A stretch of DNA of 64,000 bases, taken from contig NZ_VTWH01000003.1 of the NCBI RefSeq assembly GCF_008369445.1, positions 434,001 to 498,000 of the forward strand, written 5' to 3'. Below the pieces are notes generated by a model. It did no database searches and was not told the origin of the DNA. It saw only the letters and a program-made list of their open reading frames with translations. The stretch comes from Aureimonas fodinaquatilis (GTDB lineage Bacteria > Pseudomonadota > Alphaproteobacteria > Rhizobiales > Rhizobiaceae). The translations under genes and the position numbers were made by a program. Shown piece after piece: positions 26,556 through 35,850 of the stretch (positions are counted from its first letter, which is position 1; each line of letters opens with the position of its first letter).

Positions 26556-28385
26556 TCAGGCGGCCTTACGGCTTTTTTCAAACCGCTTGCGCTCATTGGG
26601 ATCAAGGTAAAGCTTGCGAAGACGAATGTTCTTCGGTGTTACTTCCACAAGCTCGTCGTCCTGAATCCATGAAAGCGCACGGTCCAGGGTCATGCGGATT
26701 GGCGGGGTCAGCTTGACAGCCTCGTCCTTGCCCGATGCGCGCATGTTGGTCAGCTTCTTGCCCTTCAGCACATTCACTTCCAGATCATTGTCACGGGTGT
26801 GAATGCCGATGATCATGCCTTCATACACCTTGACGCCGGGATCGATGACCATCGGGCCGCGATCTTCCAGGTTGAACATGGCGTAGGCGACTGATTCTCC
26901 CGATTCATTGGAGATCAGAACACCGTTGTTGCGCCCTGCCAGATGCCCTTTGAACGGCTGGTAGGAGTGGAACAGACGGTTCATGATCGCGGTGCCGCGC
27001 GTGTCGGTCAGAAGCTCTGACTGGTAGCCGATGAGGCCGCGAGTCGGCGCATGAAACACCAGGCGCTGGCGGCCACCGCCGGAGGGGCGAAGCTCAACCA
27101 TTTCGGCCTTGCGCTCGCTCATCTTCTGCACAACAACGCCGGAATGCTCTTCATCAACGTCGATGACAACTTCCTCGATCGGCTCCAGCGTTTCTCCGGT
27201 TGCCTCGTCCTTCTGCATCACCACGCGAGGGCGGGAAACGCCAAGCTCGAAGCCTTCGCGGCGCATGGTTTCAATCAGAACAGCCAACTGCAATTCGCCG
27301 CGGCCGGAAACATGGAACGAATCCTTGTCTTCCGACTCTTCGATTTTCAGCGCCACATTGCCTTCCGCTTCCTTGAACAGACGGTCGCGGATAACGCGGC
27401 TGGTGACCTTGTCACCTTCCGTGCCAGCCAGCGGGCTGTCATTGACAATGAAGGACATGGTCACTGTTGGCGGGTCAATTGGCTGTGCAGCCAGCGGGGT
27501 GTTGACCGAAGGGTCACAGAATGTGTCGGCCACTGTGCCTTTCGAAAGCCCGGCAATGGCAACAATGTCGCCTGCTTCAGCATATTCAATCGGCGTGCGC
27601 TCAAGCCCACGGAAGGCGAGAATTTTCGAAATCCGGCCGGATTCCAGGAGTGTGCCATCGCTGGCCAATGCCTTGATGCTCTGGTTCGGACGGATTGAGC
27701 CGGACTGAATGCGCCCGGTGATCAAACGGCCCAGAAACTGGTTGGCCTCAAGAATCGTGCCGATCATCTTGAACGGCTCGTCCTTGCTGGCGGTGTTTGG
27801 TTCCGGCACATGCTTGAGAATAAGGTCGAACAGCGGTGCCAAGCCCTGATCCTGCGGGCCGGTTGGTGCTTCAGCCATCCAGCCGCCGCGGCCTGAGCCG
27901 TACAGAACTGGAAAATCGAGCTGTTCGTCTGTCGCATCCAGATTGACGAACAGGTCGAAAATCTCGTTCAGGACTTCTTCGTGGCGCTCGTCCGGACGGT
28001 CGATCTTGTTGATCGCGACAATCGGCCTCAAGCCAACTTTCAAAGCCTTGGACAATACGAATTTGGTCTGCGGCATCGGACCTTCCGATGCGTCGACCAG
28101 AATGACCGCGCCATCCACCATGTTCAAAATACGCTCAACCTCACCACCGAAATCGGCGTGGCCTGGCGTATCAACAATGTTGATGCGGGTTTCTTTCCAG
28201 TCAACCGAAGTCGCTTTGGCGAGAATGGTGATGCCTCGCTCGCGTTCCAGATCGTTGGAATCCATTGCACGCTCTTCGACGCGCTGGTTTTCGCGCACGG
28301 ATTCAGACTGAGCCAACAACTTGTCGACAAGAGTCGTTTTTCCATGATCGACGTGGGCGATAATCGCTATATTGCGAAGCTTCAT
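26556..28385 (-). CDS. typA: translational GTPase TypA/BipA
   Basis: 609 residues, full length. The GTPase domain has [16 protein letters not shown] (G1), RGITI (G2), [13 protein letters not shown] (G3) and [11 protein letters not shown] (G4), followed by the EF-Tu-like beta-barrel, two EF-G-like domains and the BipA-specific C-terminus. TypA binds the 70S ribosome and helps large-subunit assembly and growth under cold or stress. The start [11 protein letters not shown] fits the family. Convergent genes are absent; it is transcribed alone with a terminator. Confidence 0.97.
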   Translation of the reverse strand: MKLRNIAIIAHVDHGKTTLVDKLLAQSESVRENQRVEERAMDSNDLERERGITILAKATSVDWKETRINIVDTPGHADFGGEVERILNMVDGAVILVDASEGPMPQTKFVLSKALKVGLRPIVAINKIDRPDERHEEVLNEIFDLFVNLDATDEQLDFPVLYGSGRGGWMAEAPTGPQDQGLAPLFDLILKHVPEPNTASKDEPFKMIGTILEANQFLGRLITGRIQSGSIRPNQSIKALASDGTLLESGRISKILAFRGLERTPIEYAEAGDIVAIAGLSKGTVADTFCDPSVNTPLAAQPIDPPTVTMSFIVNDSPLAGTEGDKVTSRVIRDRLFKEAEGNVALKIEESEDKDSFHVSGRGELQLAVLIETMRREGFELGVSRPRVVMQKDEATGETLEPIEEVVIDVDEEHSGVVVQKMSERKAEMVELRPSGGGRQRLVFHAPTRGLIGYQSELLTDTRGTAIMNRLFHSYQPFKGHLAGRNNGVLISNESGESVAYAMFNLEDRGPMVIDPGVKVYEGMIIGIHTRDNDLEVNVLKGKKLTNMRASGKDEAVKLTPPIRMTLDRALSWIQDDELVEVTPKNIRLRKLYLDPNERKRFEKSRKAA

Positions 28386-28549
28386 AAGATCTCGCTAAAT
28401 GTTGAGACACGTAGAAGGCCCTTTCCCAGGAAAGCGCCTCGGCCAGAATTTATGGTTATTTGCGGCCCTGATACACTATTTACTGCACATGCGAAAGAGC
28501 ACGCAGACATGGCTGCTGCGCGCCCTGCGCAAAGGCTGCAATTTATGGT

Positions 28550-30628
28550 TCAGTTTGCAAAGCCTCGCTTGCGAAGCAATGCCGCAGAAGTTGGCATTCT
28601 TCCACGAAACGAGTGGTACAGCTCTGCCGCATCGCGTGAATTGCCCGCTGAATAGACATGGCTGTGAAGCCGTGCTGCGGTGGCGCCATCAAAGGCATCA
28701 CCCGTTTCCGTAAACGCCTCGAAAGCATCTGCATCCAGCACTTCCGACCACATGTAGGAGTAGTAGCCGGAAGAATAGCCATCGCCGGAAAAAATGTGCA
28801 GGAAATGCGGTGAGCGATGGCGCATGACAATGGCTTGCGGCATGCCCAGCTCCTGCAACAGAAAGGCTTCCTGCGCCAATGGGCTTTCAGGTGGTGTTTC
28901 CGCCTCATGAAGGGCAAGGTCCACCAGGGCCGAAGCGGTAAACTCGACCGTGTCGAACCCGGCGTCAAAGCCACGTGCGGCTTCCAGCTTGCTGATCAGC
29001 TCCACCGGCAGAGACACATTGGTTTCCACATGCGTCGCGTGCTTTTCCAGTATGGCCGGAACGCTCAGCCAATGTTCGAACAACTGCGAGGGCAGCTCGA
29101 CAAAGTCCCGGGCAACTGACGTGCCGGACAGCGAAGGCCAGGTGACATCTGACAGAAGCCCATGCAATGCATGGCCGAATTCGTGGAACAGGGTGCGTGC
29201 ATCATCCATCGACAACAAGGCCGGTTCACCCTTGGCAGGTTTGGCGAAATTGCAGATATTGTAGATGATGGGCTGACTGCCACTATCCAGTTTGTGCTGA
29301 GAACGCAGGGCGCTCATCCACGCGCCGGACCGCTTGGAAGAGCGGGCAAAATAGTCGCCGATGAAAATTCCGATTTCCTGCCCGGCAGCATTGTTCACGC
29401 GCCAGACATGGGCGTCCTTATGCCACGCGACTGCATTCGGCACTGCCGAGAAGGTGACGCCGAACAGACGTGTCGCCACATCAAACGCAGCCTCGATCAT
29501 CCGCTCCAGTTGGAAATACGGCTTCAATTCGCTTTCATCGAAATTGAACTCATCCTGCCGCCGGATCTGGGCATAATAGCGCCAGTCCCATGGCTGCAAC
29601 GGCGCATTGTCTCCCTGCTCAGCCGCTATGGCTGCCAGTTTCTCCGCATCCTGCAGCGCACGGCTGCGGGCCTTTTCCCAAACCTCTTCCAGCAATGCGC
29701 GCACCGCATCAGGAGTTTTTGCCATTGTGTCTTCAAGCTTGTAGGCGGCAAAAGATGCATAGCCAAGCAGCCGGGCTTTTTCTGCCCGCAGCGCCAGCGT
29801 TTCCGAAATGATTGGCCGGTTGTCTGTCGGGCCATCATGTTCGCCACGCATCACCCAGGCGTTGAATGCGGTTTCGCGCAACGTCCGGTCGGGCGAATAG
29901 GTGAGAAATGGCACCACAACCGAGCGGGAGAGGGTGAGCACATACCCTTCCTGCCCACGTTCGTGCGCTGCATCTGCCAGAGAAGACGCCAGCCAGCCGG
30001 GAAGGGCGGCTACATCAGCCGGGCTCAGCGGCAGGGTGAACGCATTTTCATCGGCCAGCACATTCTGCGAAAATGTCGTGCCCAGTTCGGACAGCCGCGC
30101 ATTGATGCCCGCAAGACGGTCGCGGTCTGCACCCTTCAACTCGGCGCCACTGCGGATAAACCCGGTGTGGATCCGTTCCAGCAACCGAAAGGATTCCGCA
30201 TCCAGCCCAAGTGTTTCACGCTGGTTGTAGAGAGCTTCCACCCGCGCAAACAGCGGTGCATTCAGCGAGATCGCTGACCAATGACGGGACAGTCGCGGCG
30301 AGATTTCCCGCTCCACCGCTTGCAGTGCGTCGTTGGTGTGCGCGCCTGCCAGTGCATGGAATGTGGCTGATACCCGCCGCAAAGCCTGTCCGGAGCGTTC
30401 CATCGCGCCAACAGTATTCTCAAAATCCGGCGCGTCGCTGTTATTGGCTATTGCGGCAATTTCTTGCAGTTGGGAAGACATCGCCGCTGTAAAAGCCGGT
30501 TCGAAATGCTCTGGCGAGATTGCTTCGAAATCGGGCAAATCGCCAATGCCATTAAAATCGAACAGTGTCAGCGGAGATGGACTTGCGGACGATATTGTGG
30601 TCAAGACACCCTCTAATTTATAGTTCAT
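28550..30628 (-). CDS. prlC: M3 family metallopeptidase (oligopeptidase A / Dcp type)
   Basis: 692 residues, the size of cytosolic oligopeptidase A and dipeptidyl carboxypeptidase. The thermolysin-like zinc motif HEFGHALHG is present, with the third ligand region in FVELPSQLFEHW. The C-terminal HSPHFLHIFSGDGYSSGYYSYMWSEV-like segment closes the substrate channel. It degrades short peptides, including signal peptides. An N-terminal extension before LTLFDFNGIGDLPDF is a little long, so the start could be a few codons later. It diverges from the MarR gene. Confidence 0.93.
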   Translation of the reverse strand: MNYKLEGVLTTISSASPSPLTLFDFNGIGDLPDFEAISPEHFEPAFTAAMSSQLQEIAAIANNSDAPDFENTVGAMERSGQALRRVSATFHALAGAHTNDALQAVEREISPRLSRHWSAISLNAPLFARVEALYNQRETLGLDAESFRLLERIHTGFIRSGAELKGADRDRLAGINARLSELGTTFSQNVLADENAFTLPLSPADVAALPGWLASSLADAAHERGQEGYVLTLSRSVVVPFLTYSPDRTLRETAFNAWVMRGEHDGPTDNRPIISETLALRAEKARLLGYASFAAYKLEDTMAKTPDAVRALLEEVWEKARSRALQDAEKLAAIAAEQGDNAPLQPWDWRYYAQIRRQDEFNFDESELKPYFQLERMIEAAFDVATRLFGVTFSAVPNAVAWHKDAHVWRVNNAAGQEIGIFIGDYFARSSKRSGAWMSALRSQHKLDSGSQPIIYNICNFAKPAKGEPALLSMDDARTLFHEFGHALHGLLSDVTWPSLSGTSVARDFVELPSQLFEHWLSVPAILEKHATHVETNVSLPVELISKLEAARGFDAGFDTVEFTASALVDLALHEAETPPESPLAQEAFLLQELGMPQAIVMRHRSPHFLHIFSGDGYSSGYYSYMWSEVLDADAFEAFTETGDAFDGATAARLHSHVYSAGNSRDAAELYHSFRGRMPTSAALLRKRGFAN

Positions 30629-30784
30629 TCTGCCGTGGAGTTTCTATTATCAATTAGATACAAACGGAGGACTTTAAAATGCCCTGCTCGCACTTCTTGC
30701 ACCATCATGGCGGGTTTATTCGGAATTGTTTTTACATGGCCGCACCGGCACACTAGACCGGAGCAGCGAAACAAAGGCTAGCGC

Positions 30785-31294
30785 ATGACAGCTCTTTCTT
30801 CCGGCAACTCTCTTGCTTTTCTGCTTTCTGACGATGCCAGACTGTACCGAAAGGCATTCGAGAAAACCGTGAGCGAAAACGGCTTCGGCCTGACGCCGGG
30901 TGAAGTGCGAACATTGGCGCAGACCTTGCGCAACCCCGGTTTGCGCCAGGCTGTTCTGGCCGAGCGGATGGGCATCGAACCCATGACATTGTCTGCTTAT
31001 CTGGACCGGCTTGAAAGCCGCAACCTGATTGAGCGGGAAACCGACAAAAACGACCGGCGGGCCAAGATTGTCCAGCCTACCGAGCAGGCCCACACCGTCC
31101 TGCAGCAATTGGCTCCTTTGTTTCAAAGGGTTTACGACGAGGCAACACGTGGTGTCAGCCCTGAAATGATGCAGAGCTGTGTCAAGGTGCTGATGACCAT
31201 TCGCCAAAATCTGGCCAATGATCCGGATGTGCTTGGTAGCCTTGAGCCTTCCGAAACTGCGCCTCAGCCGATGACCGGGCGCCCGCAATGGTAA
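30785..31294 (+). CDS. MarR-family transcriptional regulator
   Basis: 169 residues with the MarR winged helix: LTPGEVRTLAQTL, QAVLAERMGIEPMTLSAYLDRLESRNLIERETDKNDRRAKIV as helix-turn-helix plus wing, and the dimer helices at both ends. MarR proteins usually repress nearby export, oxidation or detoxification genes and respond to small phenolics or oxidants. The convergent luciferase-like oxidoreductase is three bases away, but divergent prlC is the gene that shares its promoter region. Confidence 0.9.
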   Translation: MTALSSGNSLAFLLSDDARLYRKAFEKTVSENGFGLTPGEVRTLAQTLRNPGLRQAVLAERMGIEPMTLSAYLDRLESRNLIERETDKNDRRAKIVQPTEQAHTVLQQLAPLFQRVYDEATRGVSPEMMQSCVKVLMTIRQNLANDPDVLGSLEPSETAPQPMTGRPQW

Positions 31295-31297
31295 GCG

Positions 31298-32293
31298 CTA
31301 ACCCGCATTGATGCGCTGCATGGCGGCAGCGCCAATGGTGAAGGATTCAAGCCGCGCCTTCTCATCGTGAATCTGGCCGTTCAGCATGACTTCATCTGGC
31401 TGGTAAAGCCTCACCAGTTCCTGCAACTGGTTAAACACCGACTCTGGTGAGCCAACTGCAGAAATGCGCAAGGCACCATCCACCATGGCGCGTTCGGCAG
31501 GCGACAGCACGGCATCAATGTCGTCGACAGGGCGGGGCAGCGGCCCAGGCTGACCAGAACGAAGCTGGGCAAATGCCAATTGCATGGAAGTTTGCAGCCG
31601 CAAGCCTGTCGCATCATCCGCCCCGGCAAACAAATTAACCGCCAGCATGAAGTAAGGTTCGGACAGCACAGCAGAGGGGCGGAACGTCTGACGGTAAATC
31701 TCTGCTGCCTCGGCCAACGCCGCAGGCGCAAAGTGCGAGGCAAAGGCATAAGGCAGGCCCAGATGCGCGGCCAGTTGTGCGCCATACAGGCTGGAACCCA
31801 GTATCCACACCGGAATATGCGTGCCGACACCGGGAATGGCGCGCAGGCGTTGCCCCGGTTGTTCGTCACCAAAATAATGCATAAGTTCCACAACATCCTG
31901 CGGAAAGCTGTCCGCATTGGCCATGTTTCGGCGCAGCGCCTGCGCCGTCATCATATCCGTTCCCGGTGCGCGCCCAAGCCCAAGGTCAATCCGGTCGGGA
32001 AACAATGTCGCCAAAGTGCCAAACTGCTCGGCAATGACCAGTGGCGCGTGGTTGGGCAGCATGATCCCGCCTGCGCCAACACGTATACGTTGCGTAGCGG
32101 CGGCGACATGGCCAATAACCACCGCCGTGGCCGCGCTGGCAATGCCCGGCATATTGTGGTGTTCAGCCAGCCAGAAGCGCTTGTAGCCAAGATTTTCCGC
32201 GTGAACGGCCAATCGCGCCGATCGCGCCAAGGCCTCACCGGCAGAGTAACCCTCGGGAATGGGTGACAGATCAAGCACTGAGAACGGTATCAT
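31298..32293 (-). CDS. LLM-class flavin-dependent oxidoreductase (luciferase-like)
   Basis: 331 residues from [15 protein letters not shown], the standard start of this subfamily. Longer in-frame starts add 54 residues with no family match. The TIM-barrel luciferase-like fold shows [47 protein letters not shown] and [14 protein letters not shown]. Members use FMN or F420 for oxidation of small molecules; the substrate is unknown. It is convergent with the MarR gene, leaving three bases between the stops. Confidence 0.9.
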   Translation of the reverse strand: MIPFSVLDLSPIPEGYSAGEALARSARLAVHAENLGYKRFWLAEHHNMPGIASAATAVVIGHVAAATQRIRVGAGGIMLPNHAPLVIAEQFGTLATLFPDRIDLGLGRAPGTDMMTAQALRRNMANADSFPQDVVELMHYFGDEQPGQRLRAIPGVGTHIPVWILGSSLYGAQLAAHLGLPYAFASHFAPAALAEAAEIYRQTFRPSAVLSEPYFMLAVNLFAGADDATGLRLQTSMQLAFAQLRSGQPGPLPRPVDDIDAVLSPAERAMVDGALRISAVGSPESVFNQLQELVRLYQPDEVMLNGQIHDEKARLESFTIGAAAMQRINAG

Positions 32294-32567
32294 CGGGAAA
32301 GCCTTGGCGTTGTTTCCGTGCATTTGGGGACGCTGAGGACCAAATGAAAGGTTCAAGGCCGGGCATTTCCTGTCGAGCCGGACGGATTTGAAAGACTGGG
32401 TCATATAGCAGGGCAGGATCTGGTGCCGGGCGGATGAGCGCATGAACATGCACATGGCACTAAGCCCGGCTTAAGAAATTCCATATGCCGCATTGACGAA
32501 GCTGTGATTGCAGGTCACGTTTTTCTCACGAGCACGCGAACTTTGCGTGTTCCCGGAGGGGGTGAAA

Positions 32568-34283
32568 ATGATCTGGAGTCAGAACTACGATCCATTCGGC
32601 AGTCTGCCGATTTCGTTCATTCTAGCGGCGGTGCCTGTCGTCGTCATGCTTGTGGGGTTGGGCGTCCTGCACATGCGCGCCCATATTGCTGCCGGTTGTG
32701 GTTTGCTGGCCGCGCTCATCATTTCAATTTTTATCTTCGGCATGCCAGCGGAAAAAGCCGCCCTGGCCGCAGGTTATGGCGCGGCCTACGGCCTCATGCC
32801 CATTGGCTGGATTGTTCTCAACATCATTTTTCTCCACCGGCTTACGGTGGAAAACGGCTCCTCCGTGGTGTTGCAGAACTCAATTGCCAGCGTCAGCGAT
32901 GACCGGCGCATTCAGCTTTTGCTGATTGCCTTTTCCTTCGGAGCATTTTTTGAGGGCGCAGCGGGTTTCGGCACCCCCGTCGCGGTCACTGCCGCCCTGC
33001 TGATCGGGCTTGGCTTTTCGCCTCTGGCTGCATCAGGCCTTTCGCTCATTGCCAATACGGCGCCCGTAGCATACGGCGCGCTGGGAACGCCGGTCATTGC
33101 TCTTTCGGCAGTTACCGGGCTGGATCTTCTGGAGCTCTCCGGGATGATCGGCCGGCAATTGCCGTTCTTTTCCCTGCTTGTTCCCTTCTGGCTTATATGG
33201 GCCTTTGCCGGGTGGCGCGGGATGATGGAAATCTGGCCGGCCATTCTGGTCTGTGGTGTCAGTTTCGCCGTGCCGCAATTCCTTGTGTCCAATTTCCATG
33301 GCCCGTGGCTGGTGGATATTGTCGCCGCAATCTGTTCCATGCTGGCTCTTGTGCTGTTTCTGCAGGTCTGGCGGCCCCGGAAAATCTGGACGTCCACGGC
33401 CTTGCATGGCCGCGCGAAGGAAGAGGACGAGGCCCGCAAGGCTGCGGGCATCACGGCTGATTCCGCAATAGATACCAGCAAGACATACAGCAGTTCGGCC
33501 GTTCTGCGGGCATGGATGCCTTGGGCGGTTTTGACCATATTTGTATTTCTCTGGGGTATTCCAGCGGTCAAGGCGCTGCTGGATGGGGTGCATCTGGTCA
33601 AAATCCCGTTCGAAGGGCTGCACAACATGGTGCAGAAAGTGCCGCCGATTGTGGCTGCACCCGTAATTGAGCCGGCGGTCTTCAACCTGAACTATCTGTC
33701 CATGACCGGAACGGGAATTCTTCTTGCTGCGCTCGTTGCCGGATTTGCCATGGGCTTCTCGCCTGCCGGGCTGGTCAAGGTCTATTTCCAGACAATCTGG
33801 CGGGTGCGGTTTTCGCTTCTCACCATCGCCATCATGCTGGCGCTGGGCTACCTGACCCGCTATTCCGGTCTGGATGCAACTATGGGTCTGGCTTTCGCCC
33901 ATACCGGGGTTTTCTACCCGCTGTTCGGCACATTGCTTGGCTGGCTGGGTGTGGCGTTGACCGGCTCTGACACGGCATCAAACGTTCTGTTTGGCGGCTT
34001 GCAGCGCATCACCGCAGAACAGTTGAACCTCAATCCGGTTCTGATGGCCTCTGCCAACTCATCGGGTGGCGTCATGGGCAAAATGATCGATGCCCAGTCC
34101 ATCGTCGTTGCTTCAACAGCGACCGGCTGGAAAAACGGTGAAGGCCCAATTCTGCGATATGTGTTTGTGCACTCAATTGTGCTGGCGACCCTGGTGGGTC
34201 TGTTGGTGACATTGCAGGCCTACGTACCGCCCTTCACCTCTTTGGTGCCGGATGTGGTGCTGAACGCGCCACCGGCGCAATAA
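32568..34283 (+). CDS. lctP: L-lactate permease (LctP/LldP family)
   Basis: 571 residues with about fourteen membrane helices. Family segments are FGAFFEGAAGFGTPVAVTAALLIGLGF, NTAPVAYGALGTPVIAL, the long loop near 300-330, and TGSDTASNVLFGGLQ with ASANSSGGVMGKMI close to the end. It takes up lactate or glycolate with protons. GGAGGGGGTG lies just before the ATG at 32568; an earlier in-frame start adds 20 unrelated residues. No lactate dehydrogenase gene is adjacent. Confidence 0.94.
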   Translation: MIWSQNYDPFGSLPISFILAAVPVVVMLVGLGVLHMRAHIAAGCGLLAALIISIFIFGMPAEKAALAAGYGAAYGLMPIGWIVLNIIFLHRLTVENGSSVVLQNSIASVSDDRRIQLLLIAFSFGAFFEGAAGFGTPVAVTAALLIGLGFSPLAASGLSLIANTAPVAYGALGTPVIALSAVTGLDLLELSGMIGRQLPFFSLLVPFWLIWAFAGWRGMMEIWPAILVCGVSFAVPQFLVSNFHGPWLVDIVAAICSMLALVLFLQVWRPRKIWTSTALHGRAKEEDEARKAAGITADSAIDTSKTYSSSAVLRAWMPWAVLTIFVFLWGIPAVKALLDGVHLVKIPFEGLHNMVQKVPPIVAAPVIEPAVFNLNYLSMTGTGILLAALVAGFAMGFSPAGLVKVYFQTIWRVRFSLLTIAIMLALGYLTRYSGLDATMGLAFAHTGVFYPLFGTLLGWLGVALTGSDTASNVLFGGLQRITAEQLNLNPVLMASANSSGGVMGKMIDAQSIVVASTATGWKNGEGPILRYVFVHSIVLATLVGLLVTLQAYVPPFTSLVPDVVLNAPPAQ

Positions 34284-34320
34284 GGTATTCGAGCTTCAAG
34301 AGGCTCAGCTCTGACAATGC

Positions 34321-34356
34321 AAAAGGCCCGGTGGATAGTGAGCCACCGGGCCTTTT
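34321..34356. terminator. bidirectional rho-independent terminator between lctP and argG
   Basis: AAAAGGCCCGGTGG and CCACCGGGCCTTTT pair perfectly over 14 bases around an 8-base loop, followed by GTTTTG on the plus strand and by T-rich sequence on the minus strand. It serves both convergent genes. Confidence 0.92.
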
Positions 34357-34382
34357 GTTTTGAAGCTGTCTGAAGCTTTGAG

Positions 34383-34418
34383 TGGTCGTATTGTTCTGAC
34401 TTAAAACGATTGCTCTAG
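34383..34418 (+). repeat. RIME-like repeat, shortened copy 5
   Basis: TGGTCGTATTGTTCTGACTT, then AAAACGATTGCTCTAGG. It keeps the left part (CGCATTGTCC-like) and the TGCTCTAG end, but the inner hairpin is deleted. On the minus strand it begins TAGAGC, and this TAG is the argG stop codon. Confidence 0.55.
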
Positions 34419-35635
34419 GACTGATCGCGCTTGGCAAGCGTGCGCAGGCGCAGGGCGTTCAGGCGAATGAAGCCTGCAGCGTCCTTCTGATCGTAAGCGC
34501 CGTGGTCGTCTTCAAAGGTTACCAATGCGTCGGAATAAAGCGATTTTTCGCTCTCACGACCGATGACAATGACATTGCCCTTGTAGAGTTTCAGCGTCAC
34601 CGTGCCTTCAACATGCTCCTGGCTCCTGTCGATCAGTGCCTGCAACATGTCGCGTTCCGGCGAGAACCAGAAGCCGTTATAAATCAGCTCTGCATAACGC
34701 GGCATCAGCTCATCCTTCAGATGTGCAGCACCACGATCCAGCGTCAGGCTTTCCATCGCACGGTGTGCGGCAATCAGAATTGTGCCGCCCGGCGTTTCGT
34801 AAATGCCGCGTGACTTCATGCCGACAAAGCGGTTTTCCACCAGATCAAGCCGGCCAATGCCGTTGTCGCGGCCAAGGTCATTCAGTTGCGCCAGCAGTTC
34901 ATGTGGCCGCAATGCCTTGCCGTTGATCGAAATGGCATCACCCCGCTTGAAGCCGATGGTGATTGTCGTTGGCGTGTCAGGCGCTTCTTCCGGGCTGACC
35001 GTGCGTTGAAACACGTAAGGTGGCGCTTCTTCGTTCGGGTCCTCGAGCACCTTGCCTTCGGATGAAGAGTGCAGAAGGTTGGCGTCTACCGAGAACGGAG
35101 CCTCGCCGCGCTTGTCTTTCGGCACGGGAATCTGATGCTGTTCGGCAAATTCCAGCAATTGTGTGCGGGATTTCAGCTGCCATTCGCGCCAGGGCGCGAT
35201 GACCTTGATATCAGGATTAAGCGCATAGGCCGAAAGCTCAAAACGGACCTGATCATTGCCTTTGCCCGTTGCACCATGGGCAATGGCATCTGCGCCGGTT
35301 TCCCGGGCAATTTCCACCAGTCGCTTGGAAATCAGCGGCCGGGCAATAGATGTGCCGAGAAGGTAGGTGCCTTCATACAGCGCATTGGCGCGGAACATCG
35401 GGAATACGAAATCCCGGACAAATTCCTCTCGCACATCTTCGATGCGAATATCCTTGATGCCGAGCAGCTCCGCCTTCTGGCGTGCTGGTTCCAGCTCTTC
35501 GCCCTGACCAAGATCGGCAGTGAAGGTAACAACCTCCGCCCCGTATTCGGTCTGGAGCCATTTGAGAATGATGGATGTGTCCAGCCCGCCCGAATAAGCG
35601 AGAACGACCTTCCTGACATCGCGTTGGCCAGCCAT
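34415..35635 (-). CDS. argG: argininosuccinate synthase
   Basis: 406 residues, the usual length, starting [17 protein letters not shown] with GGAGAAG eight bases upstream. ArgG joins citrulline and aspartate with ATP in arginine synthesis. The PP-loop AYSGGLDTS binds [16 protein letters not shown] and the [14 protein letters not shown] region bind citrulline and aspartate. An in-frame ATG 20 codons upstream is not supported. The leader holds an inverted repeat. The stop lies in a repeat element. Confidence 0.97.
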   Translation of the reverse strand: MAGQRDVRKVVLAYSGGLDTSIILKWLQTEYGAEVVTFTADLGQGEELEPARQKAELLGIKDIRIEDVREEFVRDFVFPMFRANALYEGTYLLGTSIARPLISKRLVEIARETGADAIAHGATGKGNDQVRFELSAYALNPDIKVIAPWREWQLKSRTQLLEFAEQHQIPVPKDKRGEAPFSVDANLLHSSSEGKVLEDPNEEAPPYVFQRTVSPEEAPDTPTTITIGFKRGDAISINGKALRPHELLAQLNDLGRDNGIGRLDLVENRFVGMKSRGIYETPGGTILIAAHRAMESLTLDRGAAHLKDELMPRYAELIYNGFWFSPERDMLQALIDRSQEHVEGTVTLKLYKGNVIVIGRESEKSLYSDALVTFEDDHGAYDQKDAAGFIRLNALRLRTLAKRDQS

Positions 35636-35679
35636 GCTGCAATCTTCTCCGTGTAACAATCCGTCTTCAGAGCATTCAG

Positions 35680-35695
35680 GTGATCTTTCGATCAC
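35680..35695. promoter_or_regulatory. inverted repeat in the argG leader
   Basis: GTGATC-tttc-GATCAC, a perfect six-base stem 45 bases upstream of the argG start, next to AGAGCATTC. It could be an operator, an mRNA hairpin or part of a mosaic repeat. Confidence 0.3.
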
Positions 35696-35723
35696 ATGAC
35701 GCTTCCTGACACCGTATTTCTCT

Positions 35724-35771
35724 GCACAGTTGTGCCGTTGCGGCGATTCCGCCCCAACGGAAAATGCTCTG
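35724..35771 (+). repeat. RIME-like repeat, copy 6
   Basis: GCACAGTTGTGCCGTTGCGG, CGATTCCGCCCC and AACGGAAAATGCTCTGG follow the order of the other copies. It lies between argG and the downstream end of the MscS gene. Confidence 0.65.
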
Positions 35772-35850
35772 GTTGCGCTCTACAGGAACAATGCACGATA
35801 AGGAAGTTGTTCCGGTGGTTCCGGCAGCATCATTGGTTGTTTGGTCTCAA

